This document shows positions 9,789-22,900 of a DNA stretch of 64,000 nt, piece by piece. The stretch is from Dastarcus helophoroides (lineage: Eukaryota; Arthropoda; Insecta; Coleoptera; Bothrideridae). The stretch lies in the NCBI GenBank assembly GCA_028583605.1, contig CM053336.1, forward strand, positions 29,514,137 through 29,578,136, read 5' to 3'. Positions within the stretch are counted from its first letter, which is position 1. Each line of letters starts with the position of its first letter. The notes beneath the pieces are model-generated. The model had not been told where the DNA came from, ran no database searches, and saw only the letters and a program-made list of their open reading frames with translations. The position numbers were made by a program, and so were the translations under genes.

Positions 9789-12700
9789 AAGGGCACAGTA
9801 TCTCAGTATGTCAACAGAGATAGGGGATTAACTACTGCAGAAGAGCAATTAGTTAATTATAAGTCAGGATCATGTGGCAAAAAAAAGAGGGGGGGGCAAC
9901 AATCCAAGCGAAAGAGCACAGTAACTCAGTATGTCAACCATACCAGAGGTGAAACTCTTCCGATGTCAAGTTGCCAGAGATAGGGGATTAGCCACTGCAG
10001 AAGAGCAATTAGTCGATTATTGGTCAGTGAAAATTGGCAAAAAAAAAAAGGAGGGGGGCAACAATCCAAGCGAAAGAGCACAGTAACTCAGTATGTCAAC
10101 CATACCAGAGGTGAAACTCTTCCGATGTCAAGTTGCCAGAGATAGGGGAATAGCCACTGCAGAAGAGCAATTAGTCGATTATTGGTAGGTGAAAATTGGC
10201 AAAAAAAAAGGGGGGGGGGAGGCAACAATCCAAGCGAAAGAGCACAGTAACTCAGTATGTCAACCATACCAGAGGTGAAACTCTTCCGATGTCAAGTTGC
10301 CAGAGATAGGGGATTAGCCACTGCAGAAGAGCAATTAGTCGATTATTAGGTCAGTGAAAATTGGCAAAAAAAAAAAGGAGGGGAGGCAACAATCCAAGCG
10401 AAAGAGCACAGTAACTCAGTATGTCAACCATACCAGAGGTGAAACTCTTCCGATGTCAAGTTGCCAGAGATAGGGGATTAGCCACTGCAGAAGAGCAATT
10501 AGTCAATTATTAGTCAGTGAAAATTGGCAACAAAAAAAAAGGAGGGGAGGCAACAATCCAAGCGAAAGAGCACAGTAACTCAGTATGTCAACCATACCAG
10601 AGGTGAAACTCTTCCGATGTCAAGTTGCCAGAGATAGGGGAATTAGCCACTGCAGAAGAGCAATTAGTCGATTATTGGTCAGGTGAAAATTGGCAAAAAA
10701 AAAAGGGGGGGAGGCAACAATCCAAGCGAAAGAGCACAGTAACTCAGTATGTCAACCATACCAGAGGTGAAACTCTTCCGATGTCAAGTTGCCAGAGATA
10801 GGGGAATTAGCCACTGCAGAAGAGCAATTAGTCGATTATTAGGTCAGGTGAAAATTGGCAAAAAAAAAAAGGGAGGGAGGCAACAATCCAAGCGAAAGAG
10901 CACAGTAACTCAGTATGTCAACCATACCAGAGGTGAAACTCTTCCGATGTCAAGTTGCCAGAGATAGGGGAATAGCCACTGCAGAAGAGCAATTAGTCGA
11001 TTATTGGTCGGTGAAAATTGGCAAAAAAAAAAAGGGGGGGAGGCAACAATCCAAGCGAAAGAGCACAGTAACTCAGTATGTCAACCATACCAGAGGTGAA
11101 ACTCTTCCGATGTCAAGTTGCCAGAGATAGGGGATTAGCCACTGCAGAAGAGCAATTAGTCGATTATTGGTCAGTGAAAATTGGCAAAAAAAAAAGGGGG
11201 GGGGCAACAATCCAAGCGAAAGAGCACAGTAACTCAGTATGTCAACCATACCAGAGGTGAAACTCTTCCGATGTCAAGTTGCCAGAGATAGGGGATTAGC
11301 CACTGCAGAAGAGCAATTAGTCGATTATTGGTAGGTGAAAATTGGCAAAAAAAAAAGGGGGGGAGGCAACAATCCAAGCGAAAGAGCACAGTAACTCAGT
11401 ATGTCAACCATACCAGAGGTGAAACTCTTTCGATGTCAAGTTGCCAGAGATAGGGGATTAGCCACTGCAGAAGAGCAATTAGTCGATTATTGATTGGTAG
11501 GTGAAAATTGGCAAAAAAAAAAAGGGGGGGAGCAACAATCCAAGCGAAAGAGCACAGTAACTCAGTATGTCAACCATACCAGAGGTGAAACTCTTTCGAT
11601 GTCAAGTTGCCAGAGATAGGGGATTAGCCACTGCAGAAGAGCAATTAGTCAATTATTAGTCAGTGAAAATTGGCAAAAAAAAAAAGGGAGGGAGGCAACA
11701 ATCCAAGCGAAAGAGCACAGTAACTCAGTATGTCAACCATACCAGAGGTGAAACTCTTTCGATGTCAAGTTGCCAGATAGGGGATTAGCCACTGCAGAAG
11801 AGCAATTAGTCAATTATTAGTCAGTGAAAATTGGCAACAAAAAAAAAGGGAGGGAGCAACAATCCAAGCGAAAGAGCACAGTAACTCAGTATGTCAACCA
11901 TACCAGAGGTGAAACTCTTTCGATGTCAAGTTGCCAGAGATAGGGGATTAGCCACTGCAGAAGAGCAATTAGTCAATTATTAGTCAGTGAAAATTGGCAC
12001 AAAAAAAAAAAGGAGGGAGCAACAATCCAAGCGAAAGAGCACAGTAACTCAGTATGTCAACCATACCAGAGGTGAAACTCTTCCGATGTCAAGTTGCCAG
12101 AGATAGGGGATTAGCCACTGCAGAAGAGCAATTAGTCGATTATTGGTAGGTGAAAATTGGCAAAAAAAAAAGGGGGGGGGCAACAATCCAAGCGAAAGAG
12201 CACAGTAACTCAGTATGTCAACCATACCAGAGGTGAAACTCTTCCGATGTCAAGTTGCCAGAGATAGGGGATTAGCCACTGCAGAAGAGCAATTAGTCAA
12301 TTATTAGTCAGTGAGAATTGGCAACAAAAAAAAGGGGGGGGGCAACGATCCAAGCGAAAGAGCACAGTAACTCAGTATGTCAACCATACCAGAGGTGAAA
12401 CTCTTTCGATGTCAAGTTGCCAGAGATAGGGGATTAGCCACTGCAGAAGAGCAATTAGTCGATTATTGGTAGGTGAAAATTGGCAAAAAAAAAGGGGGGG
12501 CAACAATCCAAGCGAAAGAGCACAGTAACTCAGTATGTCAACCATACCAGAGGTGAAACTCTTTCGATGTCAAGTTGCCAGATAGGGGATTAGCCACTGC
12601 AGAAGAGCAATTAGTCAATTATTAGTCAGTGAAAATTGGCAACAAAAAAAAGGAGGGAGCAACAATCCAAGCGAAAGAGCACAGTAACTCAGTATGTCAA

Positions 12701-12898
12701 CCATACCAGAGGTGAAACTCTTCCGATGTCAAGTTGCCAGAGATAGGGGATTAGCCACTGCAGAAGAGCAATTAGTCAGTGAGAATTGGCAACAAAAAAA
12801 AAAGAAGGGGGGCAACGATCCAAGCGAAAGAGCACAGTAACTCAGTATGTCAACCATACCAGAGGTGAAACTCTCTCGTTGTCAAGTTGCCAAAAAAA
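9789..12898 (+). repeat. Satellite array, about 162-bp monomer, 19 copies
   Basis: The phrase CAGTATGTCAACCATACCAG starts near 9928, and its ATG recurs at 9931, 10093, 10257, 10421, 10585, 10749, 10915, 11078, 11239, 11401, 11567, 11730, 11891, 12054, 12215, 12377, 12535, 12694 and 12847. Spacings run from 153 to 166 bp. A truncated monomer opens the array (9790-9890) and a decayed one closes it. Each unit has a variable A-run followed by a G-run (GGCAAAAAAAAAGGGGGGGG type), which causes most length changes. Variant sites (CTTCCG/CTTTCG, GAGATAGG/GATAGG, CGATTATTGG/CAATTATTAG) sort monomers into sub-families. Frames of about 70 codons starting at that ATG are by-products of the repeat. Confidence 0.95.
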
Positions 12899-13369
12899 AA
12901 GGGAATAGCCATTATAAAAGCGCAATCTGTCAACATAATCGGCGTAAGTACTAAAAAGTAGAAAGAAAAAATAGAGGCAGGCAACAGAATTACAAACTGT
13001 CGTGAATATGGATTTTTCCTTCCAAATGTATGTCCCACGAGACGATCAAACCTAACCTAAGAAAAATGTTACATAAAAGATACAAAAAATACACCTAAGG
13101 AAATGTTTTTCTTATAAAATGCCAATTTGAACGTTTAGTTTCTTCACTTTAATCATTCAAATGTACGCCAAACTAAATTGCTACAAATACAGAATAAAAA
13201 ATCCTACCTTTACTAGTATGTCCCAGCCAAGACGTTTACTGCAGGATTTCCCAGCCCATTAATCTTTAAATAAGGAAATATTGAAATAGACCAATGCATT
13301 AAAAAAATAATAGTAAAAAACAAAAATAAAAAATTTAATTCACTATGAAAAGCGAAAGTACTAAATGTT
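12899..13369. other. No gene recognised
   Basis: The sequence starts as a decayed edge of the satellite (GGGAATAGCCATTATAAAAG) and then becomes ordinary AT-rich DNA. No exon or transposon end was found. Confidence 0.5.
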
Positions 13370-15480
13370 CATTCAACAAAAAAATTTTAAAAATAAAGGA
13401 AATTTTTTCAAAGTTAAATTTTCCAAAAAAAATTTAAGAATTTTTCAAGAAAACAGGTGGAATTTTTTAATAACTAGAATTTTTCAAAAGTAGAATTTTT
13501 TTAAAAGATTTTTTTTTCAAAAAAAGTAGAATTCAAAATAAAACGAAATTTTTCAAAGAATTTGAATTTTTCAAAAAGTTAATTTTTCAAAAAAATTTTT
13601 AATGTCGAATTTTTTGTAAAAATCAAATTTTTCACAAAAGTAGAACTGTTCAAAAATGGTAGGAATTTTCAATAAGTGAAATTGTTCAAAGATAAAAGTA
13701 CTTATTCCAGAAAATTTGAATTTTTTAGAAAAGTAAATTTTTTAAATAATTTGTATTTTCAAAATACGGTAAATTTTTCAAAAAAAAAAGTAATTCTATT
13801 TAAAAAAGGTACTGTCCAAAAAAAAATTATAAAAAGAATTTTTTTAAAAAGCAGAAATTTTCAAGAAAAAAAAGTAAAATTTTCCAAAGAGAAAGTGGTT
13901 TTTTATTAAGTAGAATTTATTTAGGATAAGTAGAATTTTTTTTTAAATATTTTTTAAAAAAAGTGGAATTCAAAATAAAATATAATTTTTTAAAAAATCT
14001 GAATTTTCCAAAAACAGAAGATTTTTCATAGTCTAAACTTTTCCAAAAAAAGTGATTTTTTTAGAAAAATGGAACTTTTCAAAAAGGATAGCTTTTTTCA
14101 AAAAAAAAAACTAATTTTTCAAAAATGAAAGTACATTTTCAGAAAAAACATTAGAAATTTTCAAAGACGGAATTTTTCAAATACCGTGTTTAAAAAAAAA
14201 TCTAGATTAGGAAAGTAACTTTATTTAAAAATAAAGTAGAATTGTTAAAAATAAGGTAAAATTTTTAAAAATTAAGTAGAATTTTTCAAAGTAAAGGTAG
14301 AACTTTTCAAAAAAAGAAGTTTTCAAAATAAGTGGAATTATTTTTTAAAAAGTAGAACTTTTCAAAGAAAAAAAAATGGGATTTTTTTTTAAAAAAAGTA
14401 TATTTTATAAAGAAAAAGAAAGTTTAACTTCTCAAAAAAAGAACTTTCCAAAAAAGGTAACATTTAAAAAAAGATGGGATTGTCAAGAAAAAGTACCTTT
14501 TAAAAAGCTGTCCAACAAAAAGTGGGATTCTTCAACAAAAAAAGAATTTTTCGGAAACGGTAGAATTATTTCAAAAAAAGCGGAATTTTGCAAGAAGGAT
14601 AATTTTTCAAAAAAAAGTAGAATTAAAATAAAATGAATTTTTCAAGAAAATTAAACTTTCAAATAAAGTGCGAAGCTTTAAAAAAAAAAAAGGAATTTTT
14701 TACAAAAAAAAAGGGATTTTTCGAAAGTAGTATTTTTCAAAAAAGGTAGAATTTTTCAAAAGGAGTAGGATTTTTCAAAAAAAAAGCAAGATTTTTCAAA
14801 AATAAAAGCTTCAAAAAGGTAGTTTTTAAAAAATATATAAATTTTTCAAATAAAAAAAATATAATTGATCAAAGAAAGGTAAATTTTTCTTCAAAAGAGT
14901 AGGATTATTCTTTAAAAAAGTACGCTTTTTCAAAGTGAAATTTTTTGAAAATTTTATTTTTAAAAAGTGGAATTTTTGGAAAAATGTTTCATAAAAAGGA
15001 GTTTCAAAAGGTGAAAAATTTAAAAGCATTAAATTTTTTAAAGGATCGACGTTTTTAAAGTTTATATTTTCAAAAAAATAAAAATTGGAATTTTTTAAAG
15101 TTGAAATTGGTAAAAAAAAATTTGGAGAAAAATCGGGAATTTGAAAAGTTAGGTTTCTAAAAAAATAAAGATTTTAAAAAATGGGGAAATTTTGAGATAG
15201 CTGAAAATATCAGATTAAAAGCCAAAATTTTCGGAAAAAAAGTAATTTTCACAAAAAAATTATAGAAAACGAGTGAAAATCTTGAAGAAACGATAAATTT
15301 TGAAACAGTTGAAATTTTCAGATTATAAGCTAGTTTCGAAATTTTCAGCAACAAAAAATGCCAAAATTGAGAAAATGCAAATTCTAAAATGGGAAAATTT
15401 TCAAAATAGGTCGCAGATATCAAAAGTGGCAGAAATTAAAGAAATATCTAATTTACAAAGTAGAATGCTTAAAAAAAATA
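13370..15480 (+). repeat. Degenerate short repeat, TAGAATTTTTCAAAAA type
   Basis: The core phrase GTAGAATTTTTCAAAAA and variants (GGAATTTTT, AAATTTTTCAAA) recur every 15-25 bp through the block with heavy indel variation. It differs from the GTCGAAATTT blocks elsewhere by a TAGAA start, but the A-run plus TTTTTC arrangement is the same. No believable coding sequence is present. Confidence 0.7.
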
Positions 15481-16089
15481 ATAATTAATAGGTAGGAATT
15501 CTAACCTGTGGAAATTAGAGAAAAAACGGGGTAGTATTTATGGAGGTAAAATTTACAAATAAAACTTGAAAAATCAAACAAAAATTTTTTATTGGAAAGT
15601 GAAAATTTAATAAAACCAAATATTTGATATCTTCATAAAGTATGGCATTAAGGAAACTCGAAAGTTTCAAAAATAAAAGTTTAATTCTTCCAAAAGTAAA
15701 AATTAAAAATTTTTGTGATGCTAATTTTTCAAAGTCCAAATATTTACCTGCGTGAAAATTTACAAATTTGAGAAATTCGAATAAAAATGAACATTTTCAA
15801 ATTTAAGATACAATGCAAATTTTTGAAATAAGATATCTTCAAAAACAGTAGCAATTGGATGGAAATTCACAAAAAAATTTAGAATTAAAATATAAAATTG
15901 GAAAATCACAAACTGGAAAAAACCGCTTTAGTTCAACAACGCAGTCGAAAAACGTAAATTTAGCGTATTTAATTACATAACATTTAATTGGCGAATTTAA
16001 CAGCACAATAATAAACGAAATAATAAAATATAAATCGTAAACGAACATCAAAACGTAAATGGCAAAATATTAGCAAATATTCGCACCTA
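15481..16089. other. AT-rich, no gene recognised
   Basis: This is AT-rich DNA with scattered AAATTT phrases that fade toward 15900. Nothing specific can be supported. Confidence 0.5.
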
Positions 16090-16400
16090 CCATTAAATTG
16101 TGAAAAGACGCCAAGCCACATTAAACGGCGAGAGCACTACCGAACGAACCGAACTGTTTGAAAGATTTGTTGAAAAAGGATTAGTTTCTAGCAGGTGGGG
16201 ATATTTATATCCCTTACTCCCACCGCAACATCGAGGAGAAATTCGACCAATCAGATGCGCCGATTCAAGCGTGGCGGAAATCACATGGTGCGCAGGAAGC
16301 TCGTCGCTCGAGTCGGACCTGCTGGGAAGACGCCATTTTATGCATTGTGAAGCCGATTGCGGCGTCCTTTGATGAAATTGTTTTAAACAAATATACGTAT
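16090..16400. promoter_or_regulatory. GC-richer island, promoter-like
   Basis: This block is markedly richer in G and C than its surroundings. It contains a CCAAT motif (GACCAATCAGATGCGC, about 16246), several CG-rich phrases (CGTGGCGG, CGTCGCTCGAGTCGG) and GACGCCATTTTA (about 16330), which resembles the YY1/Pho-type motif of insect and vertebrate promoters. Frames are open on both strands but match nothing I know. Promoter, first exon or an LTR-like element all remain possible. Confidence 0.35.
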
Positions 16401-17279
16401 TTTATACAATTTGTTTGAGACGAGGACCTTGTAAGAGGATCTTAAAAATGTTTTATTGGGTATTTATGGGGATTGGAATTTATATCTATAAATTATTGAT
16501 GGATGAAGCGAAATTTGACAGAGTGGCTTGTGCCAATAATTAATTGTTATTGTTTAATGGGTCACAGTAATAATTATAATAAATGTTTCATGGTTTTAGT
16601 GGCTGCAAATTTGATCAACATACTTTGTTTGGTACGAATTGATGAACGTTTACGCTGTAAAATGTTCACATTAAACAATCGAGACAGACGCAGCTGAATT
16701 GCAACAATTTGTCCAAAAATTCGCAAATTGGTAAGCAAATATTTGCACAATTGATAATGAATTTGTTGGTAGTTAACGGATTTATTGGTAACTTGCATTG
16801 AATAGTCTCCAATAATTATAATACAAGGCTTTTAAATTTATAAAAATTCGTAAGCCCACGATGCATAATTTGTTGAATAACACGGTGTTTGGAAAATTAT
16901 TGCAATAATAGTAATAAACGTGGTTTGAGTGCGAAAATTTCATTAACTGGAATCTAATTCTCGTGAAATGATTTTAGATAGAACACTCAATCTACGTAAT
17001 GGTCTTCCTGTTCGCCATTTTGTGTCCTGATCAGTGGACAGGAAACCAACTATTATGATACGTAAAACGCGAGCGATTAGTTGCAAATACGTAGTATTTA
17101 GATGATTTGTGTCCTCCACTTTCCCCACAATTAATTTTTTAATATACTTTCCAAAAATAATTCAAAATTATTGCCAAACTCAAAGTTTTCAAATTCAACT
17201 TTTTTTATGAATTCAGAAATTTGGAGTTCAAATTTAAAATATGGATGAAAAAAATCGAAATTACTGTTCTGAAATGGAA
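16401..17279. other. No gene recognised
   Basis: This is unique-looking AT-rich sequence after the GC-richer island. There are short open frames on both strands but no splice-bounded exon I can defend. From about 17150 it grades into T-rich sequence with AATTTC phrases. Confidence 0.45.
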
Positions 17280-20200
17280 ATTTTAATTTAATTCCTAATT
17301 TCAGTTTCATGGAAATTCCTTCGATTCGTTGGATGTTCTGATTTCAAATTTCAAAAATTTTCACTTCGTGGAGGAAATTTGGTGAATTTTTTTTGAAAAT
17401 GTCGAGTTGTGTATCTCAAAATTTTATGCTGAAGTTTAAAATACTTCATTATTTTAAATGTCTGCACTGAAATCTAGATCAATTTCAAGATCAATGTCGA
17501 ACATTCGACAAAAGCAATATTTCGATTTCAATTGGAAATTGTCAATTTTTTGCTTAAACTTTCAATCCAATATTAAAAGAATTTACTTAATGTGCTTAAT
17601 ATTTCGATTGTAAATTCAAGACTTCACATTTTCGCTTTTTTTTATCCAAATTTCAAAATTTCAAGATTGTCAATTTCAGCATTTCAGCAAGTTTTGGGGC
17701 AAAATTTTGGGCCTAACCTGCAAATTTTCCTAAAAGAAGTTGAAATTACAAATTTGCGGTTCAACTGCTGCCTTAAATCCTTTAATTTTGATTTTAATGG
17801 GAAAATATCCTCTTCGATCTGTTTAAGGTTCGAATTTGAAATTTCAACCTTTTCAATTTCGAAGAGGAAATTTAGTGCAATTTTTTGGTAATGTCGAGTT
17901 TTGTATTTCAAAATTTTATGTTGAAGTTTAAAATACTTCATTATTTTAAATGTCTGCACTGAAATCTAGATCAATTTCAAGACCAATGTCGAACATTCGA
18001 CAAAAGCAAAATTTCGATTTAAATTGAAAACTGGCAATTTTTTACTTAAACTTTCAATCCAATATTAAAACAATTTACTTAATGTGCTTAACATTTCGAT
18101 TGTAAATTCAAGACTTCACATTTTGGCTTTTTTTTATCCAAATTTCAAAATTTATAAATTGTCAATTTCAGCAAGTTTTGGGGCAAAATTTCTGGCCTAA
18201 CTTGCAAATTTTTCCAAAAGAAGTTGAAATTGCAAATTTGCGGTTTACCTGCTGCCTTAAATCCTTTAATTTTGATTTTAATGGGAAAATATCCTCTTCG
18301 ATCTGTTTAAGGTTCGAATTTGAAATTTCAACCTTTTCAATTTCGAAGAGGAAATTTGGTGCAATTTTTTGAAAATGTTGAGTTTTGTATTTCAAAATTT
18401 TATGTTGAAGCTTAAAATACTTCATTATTTTAAATGTCTGCACTGAAATCTAGATCAATTTCAAGATCAATGTCGAACATTCGACAAATGCAATATTTCG
18501 ATTTCAATTGGAAATTGTCAATTTTTTGCTCAAACTTTCAATCCAATATTGAAAGAATTTACTTAATGTGCTTAATATTTCGATTGTAAATTCAAGACTT
18601 CACATTTTCGCTTTTTTTTGTCCAAATTTCATAATTTAGAGATTGTCAATTTCAGCATTTCACCAAGTTTTGGGGCAAAATTTCGGGCCTAACTTGCAAA
18701 TTTTCCTAAAAGAAGTAGAAATTGCAAATTTGCGGTTCAACTGCTGCCTTAAATCGTTTAATTTTGATTTTATTGGGAAAATATCCTCTTCGATCTGTTT
18801 AGGGTTCGAATTTGAAATTTCAACTTTTTTTAATTTCGAAGAGGAAATTTGGTGTAATTTTTTTGGAAATGTCGAGTTTTGTATTTCAAAATTTTACGTT
18901 GAAGCTTAAAATACTTCATTATTTTGAAGAATGTCTGCATTGAAATCTAGATCAATTTCAAGATCAATGTCGAACATTCGACAAATGCAATATTTCGATT
19001 TCAATTGGAAATTGTCAATTTTTTGCTCAAACTTTCAATCCAATATTGAAAGAATTACTTAATGTGCTTAAAATTTCGACTGTAAATTCAAGACTTCACA
19101 TTTCCGCTTTTTTTATCCAAATTTCAAAATTTAGAAATTATCAATTTTAGCATTTCAGCAAGTTTTGAGGCCTAACTTGAAAATTTTCCTAAAAGAAGTT
19201 GAAATTGCAAATTTGCGGTTCAACTGCTGCCTTAAATCCTTTAATTTTGATGTTAATAGAAAAATATCCGCTTCGATCTGTTTAAGGTTCGAATTTGAAA
19301 TTTCAACCTTTTCAATTTCGAAGAAAAAATTTAGTGCAATTTTTTGGAAATGTCGAGTTTTGTATTTGAAAATTTTATGTTAAAGCTTAAAATACTTCAT
19401 TATTTTAAATGTCTGCACTAAAATCTAGATCAATTTCAAGATCAATCTCGAACAATCGACAAAAGCAAAATTTCGATTTCAATGGGAAATTGTCAATTTT
19501 TTGCTTAAACTTTCAATCCAATATTGAAACAATTTACTTAATGTGCTTAACATTTCGATTTTAAATTTAAGACTTTACATTTTCGCTTTTTTTATCCAAA
19601 TTTTAAAATTTAGAAATTGTGTTAATTTTGGATATAATGGAAAAATATCCTCTTCGATCTTCAAAATTTCAACCTTTTCAATTTCGAAGAGGAAATTTGG
19701 TGAAATTTTTTGGAAATGTCGAGTTTTGCAGTTCAAAATTTTATGTTGAAGCTTAAAATACTCCATTATTTTAAATGTCTACACCGAAGTGTAGATAATT
19801 AGTCTTTTCGAAATCAAAGTCGAACATTCGACAAAAGTAAAATTTCGATTTCAATTTGGAATTGTCAATTTTTTTCTTAAACTTCCTATTCAACCTCGAG
19901 ACGTTTTACTTACTATGCTTAAAATTTCGACCGTACTTTCGAGACTTCACAATTTCGATTTTTTTTTTAAAAATTTTGATTCTCGAAAATTGTCAAATTC
20001 AGCTCATTCGTAGAATATAAAGTTTTGGACTCGAAATTTCGACCCCAAATTCAGAACTTTGTTAAAAGAAGTTAAAATTCCAAATTTGCAGTCAAACGCT
20101 TGCTTTAAATCTTTTAATTTCAGTTTTAATGTGGAAATATCCTCTTCGATCTGTTCGATATTTAATTTGAAATTCGACTTTTGGAAATTTGGTGAATTTC

Positions 20201-20650
20201 TTTTTGGCAAATTTCAAGGTTTCTCTGCATGATGATTCAACTTAAAATACATTATTTTTTAAAATGAAGTTAGACTTTCGAGAGTATTAGTCAAAATATC
20301 AAAATTAGTTGAAATATCGACAAAAGTAAAAATTTCAATTTCAATTTGGAATTACAAATTTTGTTTTTAAAATGTACGTTCCAATTCAACATTTACTTCT
20401 TATTTTCTCGTAATTTCGATTTTATTATTTTAATCAAACAATTTACTCTTAAAATTTTCGGATTCTCCTATTTTCCTAAAATGATGGATATATTTAGACT
20501 CGACATTTCGAGCTCAAATTCAAAATTTCGTTAAAAAAAAAGTCAAAGCTACAAATTACCAATTTCGTTCTAATCGTTTCAGTAGAGCTTTAGAGTTGAA
20601 TCATCTCTAATCTGTTCGACAGTCGAATTAAAATTTGAACTTTTCTTAAA
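17280..20650. repeat. Tandem array, about 490-bp unit, 6-7 copies
   Basis: ATGTCTGCACTGAAATCTAG recurs with its TCTGCA/TCTACA at 17461, 17953, 18437, 18934, 19412 and 19778, and a degraded match lies near 20262. Spacings are 492, 484, 497, 478 and 366 bp. The 366-bp unit has lost about 120 bp, including the CAGCAAGTTTTGGGGC to CGGTTCAACTGCTGCC part. Copies are similar early in the array and more diverged after 19800. Each unit contains a short minus-strand frame with a Lys/Glu-rich, coiled-coil-like peptide (QIEEDIFPLKSKLKDLRQQ). Confidence 0.9.
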
Positions 20651-21480
20651 AACATCTGAAAGATTGGATTTATCCTAAATTTGAAATTTTATTCAATTCA
20701 ACCTTTTTCAAAATTTAAACTTTTTTTCACAATTTCGACTTTGAAATCTTTGACCTTTTTTTTTTTTTAATTTGGCTTTGAAAATTGCGCCTACTTTTTT
20801 CAGAATACTGTTTTTAACTTTCAACTGCTTTTTTTAAAGTCGAGATTTCTGGATGGTTCAAATTGTCTTAAAATTTCCATTTCCTTAACTATTTTCGACT
20901 TTCTGAAAAGTTGGCATTTTTTTTAAGATTTGGGTTTATTTGGAAAATTCGTGGAAAATTTCTACTTTATTATTTCTAATTTATTTTAGCTTACCAAGGC
21001 CAGTTTGTAAGATATTTAAATTATCATTTAAATGAGTTTGAAACAATTCTAGACAAGTCAATAAAGATTCATAAATGAAAAAATAGAAAAAATTCTACTT
21101 TGTTAAAATGTTGATGCTTTCAAAAGGTTCGATTTTTTCTACATTTCAAATTTATACAATTTGGCTGTTTTCAAAATTTCGGCTATTTTTCGAAATTTCA
21201 AATGTTTCTAAAATTATCCCAAATATTTTGTTTTTTTAATTTGACTGAAAACTTCGACTTTTTTCAAATTTTTTTTGTAACATACATTTTTTTTAATGTC
21301 GCGGTTTCTAAATGGTTGGATTTTTTTTACAATCTCGATTTTTTTACAAAACTTTTAGAAAATTTTCACTTCTTTAAAAATTGAACGTCTTGAAAATGTG
21401 AACTTCTTTAAAGATTTCACTTCTTGCAAATTTCGATTTTCTTAAAATCTCGACAATTCCAAGAAATGACAAATTTTTTA
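20651..21480 (-). repeat. Degenerate GTCGAAATTT repeat, T-rich orientation
   Basis: TTTTTCAAAATTTCGACTTT-like phrases recur with variable spacing, which is the reverse complement of the A-rich blocks elsewhere. The orientation flips to A-rich at about 21480-21540. No gene is supported. Confidence 0.65.
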
Positions 21481-22900
21481 CAAAAAAATTGATGTTCTAA
21501 AGGAGTTGGCATTTTGGAAAAAAAATGACTAAATTTAAAGAAATCGAAATTGTCAGTCAAAATTTGGAAAAAAGTCGATAATTTAAAAAATTTTGGAATT
21601 TGTATAAAGTCGAAATTTTGAAATAGTTGAAATTTCGAAAGAGAAAGTAAAGGTTTTCAAAAAATTTTGTTAGTGTTCAAAAGTTGAATTTTGCAAAACA
21701 GATCGAAATATAAAAAAAAATCGAAAATGTGAAACGTCTGCAAAAAAATTTTCAAAAGGTCTAAATTTCGAAAGAAATCGAACTTTTGAAAAAAAAAAGA
21801 TGAAATTTAATAAGTGTAGTGTTTAGAAAATTCGACATTTTCAAAAAAAAGCAGGGATTTCAAAAGCTTTCCAAATGATGCCGAAATTTTAAAAAAATCC
21901 AAAATATAATATGATAAAATGTAACTAAAAAAATGAAAACTTTTAAAAATAAGTACATATGAAGAATTCTAAGTTTTGAAGAAAATCGAAATTTTGAAAA
22001 AGAGTCGAAATTATCGAAGCAGTCGAGATTTTCAGAAAAAAAAACTACATTATGGAAAACCTAAATTTTGAAAAGTCGAAATTTCTAAAAAAATATTTCA
22101 TTTTTCAGAAAAAATCTAACTTTTCGAAAAGTTGAATTATCGCAATATCGAAATTTTGAAATAATTCGTACCATTCACAAAACTGGACATTTTAAAATAA
22201 ATTTTAGAAAATAAACAGAAATTTAGAAAAAAAAAACAAATTTTGGAAATTCGAAATTTAAAAAAAATATATCGCAATTATGACACAATTTTGAAATTTT
22301 CAAAGGGGTCGACGAAATTGTGAAGCATTTCCAACCATTCAGAAGTCTCGTTGCAGTTAAAAATAAGGGAAAGTCGAAAATTTCCAAATAAGTAAAATCC
22401 GTAAGAGGGTCGAAAATTTTGAAGAAAATTGAAATTTTAATAAAACTCGAGGGTTATCAAGCAAATCGAGTTTTAAAAAAATCGAAATTTTAGACAAAAT
22501 TCTAAATTTTGGAAAACCTAATTTTCTAATCGCATTTTTCAAAAAAAAAAATTGAAATTTTTAAGATGTGAAATCTTGAAAGAAGTTGAAATTTTCAAGG
22601 CGTCCAATTTTCAAAATAAAAATTCTCAAAAAGTCCACCTTTTGAAATAAAATCTTAATTCTGAAAAAAATTGACAACTTGAAGAAATGCCAAAATTTTA
22701 GAAAAGTAAGGATTTTGAAATATGTCAAGATTTTAAATAATCGAAAACTACAGTTTTTAAAAAGCTTTAAATTTAAAAATGAAACCGATAATTTGCAAAA
22801 GAGTCTAAATTGTGAAAAAATCAAATTTTTAATAATAAAGTAAAAATTTTCAAAATATTAATTTTTTATTTGAAAAAGTCGTAATAAACGACTGCAAACA
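21481..22900 (+). repeat. Degenerate GTCGAAATTT repeat, A-rich orientation
   Basis: Phrases such as GTCGAAATTTTGAAAAA recur irregularly. The orientation is opposite to the preceding and following blocks, and the switch back to T-rich is near 22890. No gene is supported. Confidence 0.65.

Noticed and set aside
10749..11260. Three similar frames of about 60-72 codons starting MSTIPEVKLFRCQVARDRG
   Set aside because: Each begins at the same ATG of the 162-bp satellite monomer and ends after the next one. Monomer lengths are not kept divisible by three, and most of the 19 copies do not maintain the frame.
9789..12898. Hammerhead search in the 162-bp satellite, because ribozyme satellites exist in insects
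   Set aside because: The monomer has GAAAC but no CUGANGA at a workable distance on either strand.
16100..16372. 90-codon frame on the plus strand in the GC-richer island
   Set aside because: The opposite strand is also open over much of the region, no family resemblance is seen, and composition alone explains the open frames. Kept only as a promoter-like island.
9789..20650. CRISPR-like array interpretation of the regular repeats
   Set aside because: Whole units of 162 and 490 bp are repeated without unique spacers, and the surrounding sequence is eukaryotic.
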